A DNA stretch of 13,619 nt. Origin: Bifidobacterium breve (GTDB lineage Bacteria > Actinomycetota > Actinomycetes > S36-B12). The position numbers and the translations under genes were made by a program. Within the stretch, counting starts at the first letter, position 1. Each line of letters starts with the position of its first letter. The stretch is from NCBI GenBank assembly GCA_945900705.1, contig CAMDKJ010000028.1:1-13619 (forward strand). The letters are read 5' to 3'. Below, piece by piece: positions 1 through 5,882 of the stretch. The notes under the pieces are model-generated. The model searched no databases and had not been told where the DNA came from. It saw nothing but the letters and a program-made list of their open reading frames with translations.

Positions 1-39
1 ATCGATCGTGACAAAGACGGAGTCGTGTGCGAACGCTAG
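1..39 (+). CDS. C-terminal end of an Excalibur-domain protein (partial)
   Basis: Reading from base 1 in frame gives IDRDKDGVVCER followed by TAG at 37-39. This is the characteristic C-terminal tail of the Excalibur calcium-binding domain, whose usual end resembles LDxDxDGxxCE with acidic residues at alternating positions and one of its two conserved cysteines. In actinobacteria the domain commonly ends small secreted or surface proteins, or follows a nuclease or membrane segment; which of these applies cannot be told because the gene lies off the left edge. Its stop overlaps the stop of the convergent gene at 36-329. The identification rests on only 12 residues, but the D-x-D-x-D-G-x-x-C-E pattern is distinctive. 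Confidence 0.72.
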   Translation: MDRDKDGVVCER

Positions 40-329
40 CCCTCGTCCGGGCGCAGTTTGCGAAGGGACATCACCAAGGCTACGATCCAGCCGACGAGTG
101 TCCAACCAAGTAGTAAATCGACCAAGCCAACACTGACGTGGGTGCGCAGATTCCGAACCGCAGCAATGGCCCACGGCAACATGTAGCCAGCGGTGAGGAC
201 TGCCAGGGCTACCGAAAGTACTTTCGTGAAGGTACTTGTCTGGTAGCGATCGCTCACCTCGATATAGATACGTTGCTCGGAGGATGACGAATCCGAGGTA
301 CCGGGCGGTGGCATCGTTGAGTCACTCAT
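36..329 (-). CDS. small membrane protein, superinfection-immunity family
   Basis: A 97-residue protein with a Ser/Pro-rich, probably disordered cytoplasmic N-terminus (residues 1-25) and two hydrophobic segments at about 35-57 and 67-88. The second half carries the signature of the Imm_superinfect family: an LPWAIAAxR stretch (51-59) followed by LLLGWTLVGWIVALV (72-86). The usual Asn before LLLGWT is Asp71 here. The family is named after phage T4 Imm, which blocks DNA entry by superinfecting phage, but most bacterial members are chromosomal, lie far from phages, and have no demonstrated role. Membrane location is well supported; anti-phage activity is not. ATG at 327-329 is preferred because a TAATAT -10 box lies exactly 7 nt upstream on this strand, which fits a leaderless mRNA; there is no Shine-Dalgarno sequence. 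It is divergent from xylB. Confidence 0.8.
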   Translation of the reverse strand: MSDSTMPPPGTSDSSSSEQRIYIEVSDRYQTSTFTKVLSVALAVLTAGYMLPWAIAAVRNLRTHVSVGLVDLLLGWTLVGWIVALVMSLRKLRPDEG

Positions 330-352
330 ATGGAGGATATTAGCCTAGGCTC
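330..352. promoter_or_regulatory. 23-bp divergent intergenic region with back-to-back leaderless promoters
   Basis: Only 23 bp separate the start codons of the membrane protein (-) and xylB (+). On the minus strand TAATAT (337-342) lies 7 nt before the ATG. On the plus strand TAGCCT (341-346), of the TANNNT form seen in actinobacterial -10 boxes, lies 6 nt before the ATG of xylB. Neither start has a properly spaced Shine-Dalgarno sequence; the GGAGG at 332-336 is 16 nt from the xylB ATG, which is too far. Transcription would therefore begin at or next to each start codon, and the -35 regions would fall inside the opposite gene. A perfect 10-bp palindrome AGCCTAGGCT (342-351) sits over the xylB -10 region and could be an operator. 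The boxes were called by eye. Confidence 0.5.
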
Positions 353-1753
353 ATGACACTGGTAGCCGGGGTCGATTCATCAACCCAATCCGTCAAGGTG
401 GTGATCCGTGATGCTGATACGGGTGCTTGGGTCCGCGAAGCACGCGCACCGCACCCCGAGGGCACCAGTGTGGATCCAGCCGCGTGGTGGTCCGCATTGC
501 AATTGGTCCTCGATTCAGACTTCGGCGGGCTGCTCGATGGCGTGAGTGCGATTGCCGTAGCCGGACAACAGCACGGCATGGTGGTACTTGATGAGCAGCG
601 CGAGGTGATTCGTCCGGCGTTACTTTGGAATGACACCCGGTCGGCGGTGGCCGCGGCCGATCTAGTTACCGAATTGGGCGGACCAAAAGCTTGGGCTGAT
701 GCGGTCGGCAGTGTTCCGGTGGCTGCATTTACCGTCTCGAAAATCCGCTGGTTGGCTGAACACGAACCGGAAAATGCGGCCAAAGTAAGTTCAGTGATGC
801 TGCCGCATGATTACGTTACCTGGCTACTGGCGGGCAAACCCGCGCACGCCACCACCGACCGCGGTGATGCATCGGGCACCGGCTATTGGTCAGCCGCAAC
901 GGGTCGATACCGGGAGGATCTCGTGGAGTTGGCACTAGGCCACGTACCTGAACTTCCTAGGGTTGCGGCACCTAATGAAGTGGTAGGTGAAACTGCATCG
1001 GGTATCAAAATTGGTCCGGGTACCGGCGACAACATGGGTGCGGCATTCGCCTTGGACGCCGGCCCGGGCGACATTGTGGTCTCACTCGGTACGTCCGGTA
1101 CCGCATTCGCTTGCTCGCTGGTGCCGTCGGCTGACTCTTCCGGATTCGTCGCTGGTTTCGCCGATGCCACCGGGCGTTATTTGCCACTTGTCTGCACCCT
1201 TAATGCGGCGCGGGTACTAACTTCAATGGCGGCAATGTTGGGCGTTGATTTTGAGGGCCTGGCCGCACTTGCACTTTCAGCCGAGCCCGGCTCGGGGGGC
1301 TTGGTGCTCTTGCCGTATTTCGATGGCGAGCGCACGCCTAATCTACCCGATGCCCGCGGGTCACTTCACGCGATCACCCGCGATAACTTCACGCCGGCGA
1401 ACGTCGCTCGGGCCGCAATTGAAGGCATGTTCGGCGGCTTGGCCCAAGCGGTTGATGCGCTGGTGGCAGTGGGCGTCGTTCCCGGCCGAGTGCTACTGGT
1501 CGGTGGCGCAGCCGCGAATCCGGCGGTCGCTCAGGTGGCCGCGACGATGTTCTCGGTGCCGGTTGAGGTGCCGCCATCAGGGGAGTACGTAGCCGATGGC
1601 GCGGCCCGGCAAGCGGCCTGGGCCCTGTCGGGAACTACCAACCCACCCGAGTGGAGTAGTTTGCGGGCCGGGACAACCACGAGGCTGGACCCAAGTCCGG
1701 TGCCAATTATTCGAGTGGCATACGCGGCCGCCCGTACCGCCCTCTACGGGTAG
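353..1753 (+). CDS. xylB: xylulokinase (FGGY carbohydrate kinase)
   Basis: A 466-residue cytoplasmic sugar kinase that phosphorylates D-xylulose with ATP to D-xylulose 5-phosphate, feeding the pentose phosphate pathway. The N-terminal ATPase half begins with AGVDSSTQSVK (5-15). GQQHGMV (71-77) and WNDTRS (92-97) are the substrate-side motifs typical of xylulokinases. D226 in GTGDNMG (223-229) is the expected catalytic base. GTSGTA (246-251), GERTP (325-329) and VGGAAANP (383-390) complete the family pattern. Length is normal, near the roughly 480 residues of E. coli XylB. The start at 353 keeps the first beta strand intact and fits a leaderless transcript. No xylose isomerase, transporter or regulator is in the window, so the physiological sugar could be another ketose or polyol-derived substrate. 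The downstream dehydrogenase is convergent, not co-transcribed. Confidence 0.93.
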   Translation: MTLVAGVDSSTQSVKVVIRDADTGAWVREARAPHPEGTSVDPAAWWSALQLVLDSDFGGLLDGVSAIAVAGQQHGMVVLDEQREVIRPALLWNDTRSAVAAADLVTELGGPKAWADAVGSVPVAAFTVSKIRWLAEHEPENAAKVSSVMLPHDYVTWLLAGKPAHATTDRGDASGTGYWSAATGRYREDLVELALGHVPELPRVAAPNEVVGETASGIKIGPGTGDNMGAAFALDAGPGDIVVSLGTSGTAFACSLVPSADSSGFVAGFADATGRYLPLVCTLNAARVLTSMAAMLGVDFEGLAALALSAEPGSGGLVLLPYFDGERTPNLPDARGSLHAITRDNFTPANVARAAIEGMFGGLAQAVDALVAVGVVPGRVLLVGGAAANPAVAQVAATMFSVPVEVPPSGEYVADGAARQAAWALSGTTNPPEWSSLRAGTTTRLDPSPVPIIRVAYAAARTALYG

Positions 1754-1757
1754 CTCA

Positions 1758-1788
1758 CCCCAAAATCGAATGTACATAAATGTTGGGG
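1758..1788. terminator. possible weak hairpin between convergent genes
   Basis: CCCCAA (1758-1763) pairs with TTGGGG (1783-1788) across a 19-nt AT-rich loop that itself contains the self-complementary ATGTACAT. It lies just after the xylB stop and before the end of the convergent dehydrogenase gene, where a terminator is expected. There is no T-run after the stem, so it is a poor intrinsic terminator. It is listed because nothing better is visible in the 88-bp gap. Confidence 0.25.
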
Positions 1789-1841
1789 AGTACGTATTTG
1801 CGCGAATTGGCTACCGCTAGCTATGGCTAACGATTGACTCC

Positions 1842-2948
1842 TTACCCGTGGGAGGCTGGCGGATCAAGGCTGATCGTTTGACCGCTCGTTGCCGAAATGC
1901 GAGCCGCATCCAAAACTCTAAGGTTTGCTATGGCGTCATCAAGTAGTACCGGTGGCGTAGCGTTGCTGGTGATCGAGTAATAGACACCGGCGTAGAACGT
2001 GCCCCAGCCCCCGCGAGTGAACGGCACCTTGGACTCAATGGTTGCACCGTCAGGACCCGCCACCCGAACTAAAGCGCACGAACTAAGTGGCTCATTTCCC
2101 CAGGTGGCATCGGCGGGGGTGCGCCCGGCGCGGAGCTCTTCTTCTTGAGTGTCGTAAGCGCGTAGCAGCATGCCGCCATTTGTCCCGAGTACATTGAATC
2201 GCGGTTCGGTAAACGCGGCGATCAAGCTTCCGGTGAGATAACTTACTGCACCACTAACGTGCGTTAGTAGAATCAGCATGTCATCGTCAGCGGCGCCGGC
2301 AACGCGAATCGAGCGCGTGATTGCGTAGACGCTAGCTACCGGCCCGAGTAGTTGGATCCCTTGATCAACAAGGTGTGCGCCGAAGTCGAGTAGGAGTCCA
2401 CCGCTGACGTTCGGGTCAGCGAGCTCGCGCCAGCCGCCCTTGGGTACGGCATGAAAGCGGTCGAAGTGCGACTCGAACCGGTGAATTCTACCGATCGTTT
2501 CTTGGTTCTCCAGGATCGTCAAGAACTCTGAGTCCCACCTCCGGTTCTGAAACGGGAATACCAGTTTGCCGGCAGCGTGCGCCGCATCGCGAATGGTGAT
2601 GGCATCGGCGGCGGTGGCCGCTAGTGGCTTGTCGACCACGGCCGGTAGGCCATGCTCTAGAGCACCGAGCGTGTAGGGGAGGTGGGTGAGATTAGCACCG
2701 GCCACCACAACAAGATTGAAATCAGCGGCGTCAGCCCAAACAGATTCGACAGAATCCAAGATCGCAGCCGCTGGCAGATCCCCGGCGGCCTGCTCGCGGC
2801 GCTCTGGATTGGCGGTTACGACCGCGGTGATCTCGAGCCCAGCGGTGGCTTCAATAAGTGGGCGGTGAAAATGTCGGCCAGCTAGCCCGTACCCGAGCAG
2901 GGCAATTTTGAGATTTGCTGGCACCCCATTAGTAAAGCACCCAGGCAC
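1842..2948 (-). CDS. Gfo/Idh/MocA-family NAD(P)-dependent oxidoreductase
   Basis: A 368-residue cytoplasmic dehydrogenase of the glucose-fructose oxidoreductase / inositol dehydrogenase / MocA superfamily. It has an N-terminal Rossmann domain with GYGLAG (19-24), then DKP (106-108), whose Lys is the family's cofactor/catalytic lysine. FQNRRWDSEF (133-142) follows, and in the C-terminal sheet domain GGLLLDFGAHLVDQ (183-196) supplies the expected Asp188 and His192. The QNRRWD motif resembles the IolW/YdgJ-type scyllo-inositol dehydrogenase branch, so a polyol or sugar substrate is likely but not fixed. The longest start is GTG at 2948 with no clear ribosome site; GTG at 2924 (VPANLKIALLGYG, 360 residues) is equally plausible and leaves the usual short lead before the first strand. 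It is convergent with xylB and divergent from the 6C RNA. Confidence 0.88.
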   Translation of the reverse strand: MPGCFTNGVPANLKIALLGYGLAGRHFHRPLIEATAGLEITAVVTANPERREQAAGDLPAAAILDSVESVWADAADFNLVVVAGANLTHLPYTLGALEHGLPAVVDKPLAATAADAITIRDAAHAAGKLVFPFQNRRWDSEFLTILENQETIGRIHRFESHFDRFHAVPKGGWRELADPNVSGGLLLDFGAHLVDQGIQLLGPVASVYAITRSIRVAGAADDDMLILLTHVSGAVSYLTGSLIAAFTEPRFNVLGTNGGMLLRAYDTQEEELRAGRTPADATWGNEPLSSCALVRVAGPDGATIESKVPFTRGGWGTFYAGVYYSITSNATPPVLLDDAIANLRVLDAARISATSGQTISLDPPASHG

Positions 2949-2998
2949 CGGGTCCGGGGGGTCGGCGCTATCCCCCTAAAAGTTCGCCGGTATTTCTT

Positions 2999-3027
2999 TT
3001 GGAATTTCAGTTTTTACGCCCCATATC
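2999..3027 (+). promoter_or_regulatory. candidate promoter of the 6C RNA
   Basis: TTGGAA (2999-3004, four of six matches to TTGACA) is separated by exactly 17 bp from CATATC (3022-3027, three of six matches to TATAAT). It sits just upstream of the 6C hairpins, so transcription would begin near 3034, about ten nucleotides before the first stem. Spacing is good and the -10 box is only fair. No other sigma-A-like pair fits as well in this gap. Confidence 0.45.
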
Positions 3028-3033
3028 CAGCAC

Positions 3034-3122
3034 ACTTAGCCAAGTCGCCTACCCCCCAGTAGCGACCGGCCGCTAGGCCGTCGAAAAGCCCGCGCGACAG
3101 CCCCCCAGCTGCGCGGGCTTTT
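3034..3122 (+). ncRNA. 6C small RNA
   Basis: Two hairpins each present a run of six cytosines, which defines the actinobacterial 6C RNA class. Hairpin 1: GTCGCCTA (3044-3051) pairs with TAGCGAC (3060-3066) with one bulged C, and the loop is CCCCCCAG (3052-3059). Hairpin 2: GCCCGCG (3088-3094) pairs with CGCGGGC (3112-3118), then CAG (3098-3100) pairs with CTG (3109-3111), and the loop is again CCCCCCAG (3101-3108). AAAA and TTTT flank the second stem, so it doubles as an intrinsic terminator, as is typical of the class. Between them a perfect 5-bp hairpin CGGCC-GCTA-GGCCG (3067-3080) adds a third stem. In mycobacteria the C-rich loops of 6C RNA are reported to pair with G-rich stretches in target mRNAs. 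The 5' end is inferred from the candidate promoter; the 3' end is the terminator T-run. Confidence 0.88.
3084..3122 (+). terminator. intrinsic terminator forming the 3' hairpin of the 6C RNA
   Basis: AAAAGCCCGCGC (3084-3095) and GCGCGGGCTTTT (3111-3122) are perfect 12-base inverted repeats around a 15-nt loop containing six C. The A-run and T-run make it potentially bidirectional. It lies between two divergent protein genes, where no terminator is needed, which is explained by it ending the 6C RNA. It should also insulate the downstream aldehyde dehydrogenase operon from read-through. Confidence 0.9.
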
Positions 3123-3208
3123 CATTGCCCGCACCACATCCTCGTCAGCCATTGCGAACTCGTCTGCCGAGGAAACTTCACGGCGCAGTCATCTGGCAGG
3201 ATAAAGGG

Positions 3209-4705
3209 ATGATCTACACCTCGGTGAATCCAGCCGCGTTCAGCGAAGTTATTGCCACTTTGCCGCTGGCTAGCGCGGCTGAGGTGGTCGAAAACGCTCG
3301 GATTGCCCACGATGCTCAGCGCGGCTGGGCAGCTGTCCCTGCGCCGGCGCGCGGCCGAGTAATCGCTCAAGTTGGGCGCCTCGTAGAGGCCAATAAAGAG
3401 GCCCTTGCCAGCCTTGTCTCCCGTGAGATCGGCAAGGTCTACGCGGAGGCACTCGGTGAGGTGCAGGAGGTTATTGACACCTGCGATTTCTTCTTGGGCG
3501 AAGGCCGTCGCATGTATGGCCAGACCATCCCAAGTGAAATGCCCGACAAACAATTGTTCACATTCCGAAATCCAGTTGGTGCAGTGATGATCATCACGGC
3601 CGCGAATTTCCCCGCGGCCGTACCATCCTGGTATTTCATCCCTGCATTGCTTACCGGCAACTCGGTGGTATGGAAACCTGCCGAGCAGGCGGGTGCGATT
3701 GCCATGGCAATTACTGAACTGTTGCATGCCGGCGGGGTGCCGAAGGATGTGCTGCGGGTCGTAATCGCAGAAGGTGAGGCAACTTTTGCTGGGCTCGAGG
3801 CGGCACTTGACGCAGGATTTGTTGACAAGGTCGGATTCACTGGATCAACAGCGGTGGGCCGCAAACTTGGTGAACTGGCGGGGAGGCATCTGCAATCACC
3901 GTGCCTAGAGCTAGGTGGCAAGAACCCGATGGTGGTGATGCCCGACGCAGACATTGATCTAGTAATCGAAGGGGCATTATTTGCGGGGTTTGGTACCGCC
4001 GGTCAGCGGTGCACCTCACTCGGGACTCTCTGGTTGCATCGGTCGATTCACGATACGGTCTTGGCACGTTACGCTGAAGCAGTTTCGAATGCTGCGGTAG
4101 GCGACCCATTCGCCGATGTACTTTATGGTCCGATGATCGATGCAAAGTACTTAGCCGATCACTTACGAAATCTGGAGTTGATTCAGCCGCACCACCGTGT
4201 TCTTGGTTCCACCGGCGTCGGGCAAATTACCAAAGACAACCCAAGGGCGGGGTTCGTCGGCGACCCGATGGCGGGGTGGTTCGCGCACCCAACCATCGTT
4301 GCTGGGGTGCGCCCTGGAGATGCGCTTTATGAGAACGAGACTTTCGGCCCACTTGTTGGAGTGGGTGTTTTCGATTCGCTGGACGAGGCTATTGAGTTAG
4401 CGAACGGACATGGATACGGGTTATCGAGTGCGCTCTATTCCAATGATCCAACGACGATTTGGCGGTTCCGCGAGGGCATCAGTGCGGGGATGCTGTCAAT
4501 AAATAATTCGACCTCCGGGGCAGAAGCCCATTTGCCATTTGGCGGTAACGGCAAGAGCGGCAACGGCTCACGGCAAAGCGGTATTTGGGTACTTGACCAG
4601 TTCACGCGGTGGCAGGCCATGAATTGGGATTACAGCGGTAAATTGCAAAAGGCGCAGATGGACGTCATTGATTTACCACACAATCCAGATTTTCAAATCA
4701 CCTAG
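3209..4705 (+). CDS. NAD(P)+-dependent aldehyde dehydrogenase, possibly semialdehyde-specific
   Basis: A 498-residue cytoplasmic enzyme that oxidises an aldehyde to a carboxylate. Family residues are all present: N133 in ANFP, K156 in VWKP, GFTGST (209-214) in the Rossmann fold, general base E234 in ELGGK, nucleophile C268 in GQRCTS, and ENETFGP near the C-terminal third. The GQRCT-plus-LxxHRSIHD context is reminiscent of ALDH7 / alpha-aminoadipate-semialdehyde dehydrogenases, but the ELGGKNP motif is generic, so the substrate is uncertain. The ATG at 3209 is chosen because AGGA (3198-3201) sits 7 nt upstream. The longer possible start at 3125 would begin just after the 6C terminator and add 28 residues unlike the family. 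Seven bases separate it from the FAD oxidoreductase downstream, so the two are almost certainly co-transcribed and probably act in sequence. Confidence 0.92.
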   Translation: MIYTSVNPAAFSEVIATLPLASAAEVVENARIAHDAQRGWAAVPAPARGRVIAQVGRLVEANKEALASLVSREIGKVYAEALGEVQEVIDTCDFFLGEGRRMYGQTIPSEMPDKQLFTFRNPVGAVMIITAANFPAAVPSWYFIPALLTGNSVVWKPAEQAGAIAMAITELLHAGGVPKDVLRVVIAEGEATFAGLEAALDAGFVDKVGFTGSTAVGRKLGELAGRHLQSPCLELGGKNPMVVMPDADIDLVIEGALFAGFGTAGQRCTSLGTLWLHRSIHDTVLARYAEAVSNAAVGDPFADVLYGPMIDAKYLADHLRNLELIQPHHRVLGSTGVGQITKDNPRAGFVGDPMAGWFAHPTIVAGVRPGDALYENETFGPLVGVGVFDSLDEAIELANGHGYGLSSALYSNDPTTIWRFREGISAGMLSINNSTSGAEAHLPFGGNGKSGNGSRQSGIWVLDQFTRWQAMNWDYSGKLQKAQMDVIDLPHNPDFQIT

Positions 4706-4712
4706 CACGAAG

Positions 4713-5864
4713 ATGAGCAAAGTAGTTCCGACTTCGGCCGACGTTGTTGTCATCGGTGGCGGTGTCATGGGCGCTTCGGCGGCCTTTCACCTTGCCGAAG
4801 CTGGAGTAGACGTCGTTCTGATTGAACGCGGTGATCTCGCCGGTGGGTCGACCTCGAAAGCCGCCGGTGGCGTGCGCGCAAATTTCTCTGATGCGCTAAA
4901 TATCGCACTTGGAAAGCGCTCACTTGAACTTTTCGCTGACTTCCCGAAAAGACCCGGGCAGCAAATCGATCTACATCGCTCGGGCTATCTGTTTGTCTTA
5001 ACTAGTGCCGAGGCGGTTGCTGACTTTGAACTAGCGGTTGACCTTCAGCAACAAATGGGCGTGCGCGCAGAAATTGTCGATCCGCTGAGGGCTGCTGAAC
5101 TTTCACCGTATTTGGACATCTCGGGAGTTCTTGCGGCGGCCTGGTCACCGGACGACGGGCACTGCTCACCTGAATCCGTGGTGCAGGGCTACGTGGTGGG
5201 AGCTCGAAGTTTTGGCGCGCGTGTCATGACACACACCGAAGTAACAGATATTTTGGTTTCAGGTGGCGAGATCAACTCAGTCGTAACGCAGGCAGGTCAA
5301 ATATCGACCCACTGCGTGATCAATTGCGCCGGGGCTTGGTCACCGCAAATTGCGAACCTGGTTGGTTTTGAGCTGCCGGTCGTTCCTGTCCGCCGGCAAC
5401 TGGTAGTGACTGCGCCACTTAGAAACGCGTTGGCGACAGCCTTCACAATCGATTACGGGTCGACCTTCTACTGGCATCGTGAAGGTCCAGGGATGCTCAT
5501 GGGTTTCTCCGATCAAACTACGCAGCCGGGCTTTGATTGCACCGCTGACCGCGAGTTCTTGGGAAAGTTAGCCGAGTTAGCCAAGATGCGGGCACCGGCA
5601 TTACTAGATGTTGGGGTCAAGTCGGGTTGGGCGGGGTTGTATGAAGTTACTCCTGATCACAATGCACTGCTTGGTGAAAGCCGTGAAGTTTCACGAATGC
5701 TCTACGCGACCGGTTTCTCCGGCCACGGCTTCCTGCAGGGCCCGGCAATAGGGGAGATTCTGCGCGACCTGTATCTAGGCCGCGAACCCTTTCTTGATAT
5801 TTCACCACTTGATGTTCGACGTTTTGCTAGCGGAGCGCTTCGCCCCGAGCGAAATGTCGTCTGA
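4713..5864 (+). CDS. FAD-dependent amine/amino-acid oxidoreductase (DAO family, SoxB/DadA-like)
   Basis: A 383-residue flavoprotein of the D-amino-acid oxidase fold. It has the dinucleotide-binding VVVIGGGVMG (11-20) with the ribose-binding Glu38, then GGSTSKAAGGVR (44-55) around the flavin, a central substrate domain with GYLF (91-94), and the C-terminal flavin-contact motifs GLYEVTPD (308-315) and GFSGHGF (334-340). Members such as sarcosine oxidase beta, DadA and pipecolate oxidase oxidise the C-N bond of secondary or D-amino acids to imines. ATG at 4713 is preferred, since the upstream extension to 4668 would overlap the aldehyde dehydrogenase gene by 38 bp. The ribosome site is weak, which suggests translational coupling. 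With the preceding aldehyde dehydrogenase it resembles the amaAB pair of lysine/pipecolate catabolism. It ends 18 bp from the convergent operon's last stop. Confidence 0.88.
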   Translation: MSKVVPTSADVVVIGGGVMGASAAFHLAEAGVDVVLIERGDLAGGSTSKAAGGVRANFSDALNIALGKRSLELFADFPKRPGQQIDLHRSGYLFVLTSAEAVADFELAVDLQQQMGVRAEIVDPLRAAELSPYLDISGVLAAAWSPDDGHCSPESVVQGYVVGARSFGARVMTHTEVTDILVSGGEINSVVTQAGQISTHCVINCAGAWSPQIANLVGFELPVVPVRRQLVVTAPLRNALATAFTIDYGSTFYWHREGPGMLMGFSDQTTQPGFDCTADREFLGKLAELAKMRAPALLDVGVKSGWAGLYEVTPDHNALLGESREVSRMLYATGFSGHGFLQGPAIGEILRDLYLGREPFLDISPLDVRRFASGALRPERNVV

Positions 5865-5882
5865 ATCTTGCCAGTGCGGCAT

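Noticed and set aside
340..783. 147-residue minus-strand open frame over the start of xylB
   Set aside because: Low-complexity Ser/Ala/Thr-rich antisense reading of xylB with no family features.
3044..3083. Possible tRNA or riboswitch in the gap upstream of the aldehyde dehydrogenase
   Set aside because: No cloverleaf, TTC-loop or CCA end and no known aptamer core; the hairpins fit 6C RNA instead.
3125..3208. Longer start for the aldehyde dehydrogenase at 3125
   Set aside because: It begins immediately after the 6C terminator, with no ribosome site and a non-homologous lead. ATG 3209 has AGGA at 7 nt.
3122..3727. 201-residue open frame on the minus strand
   Set aside because: It is antisense to the aldehyde dehydrogenase gene and has no recognisable domain; GC-rich codon usage keeps the frame open.
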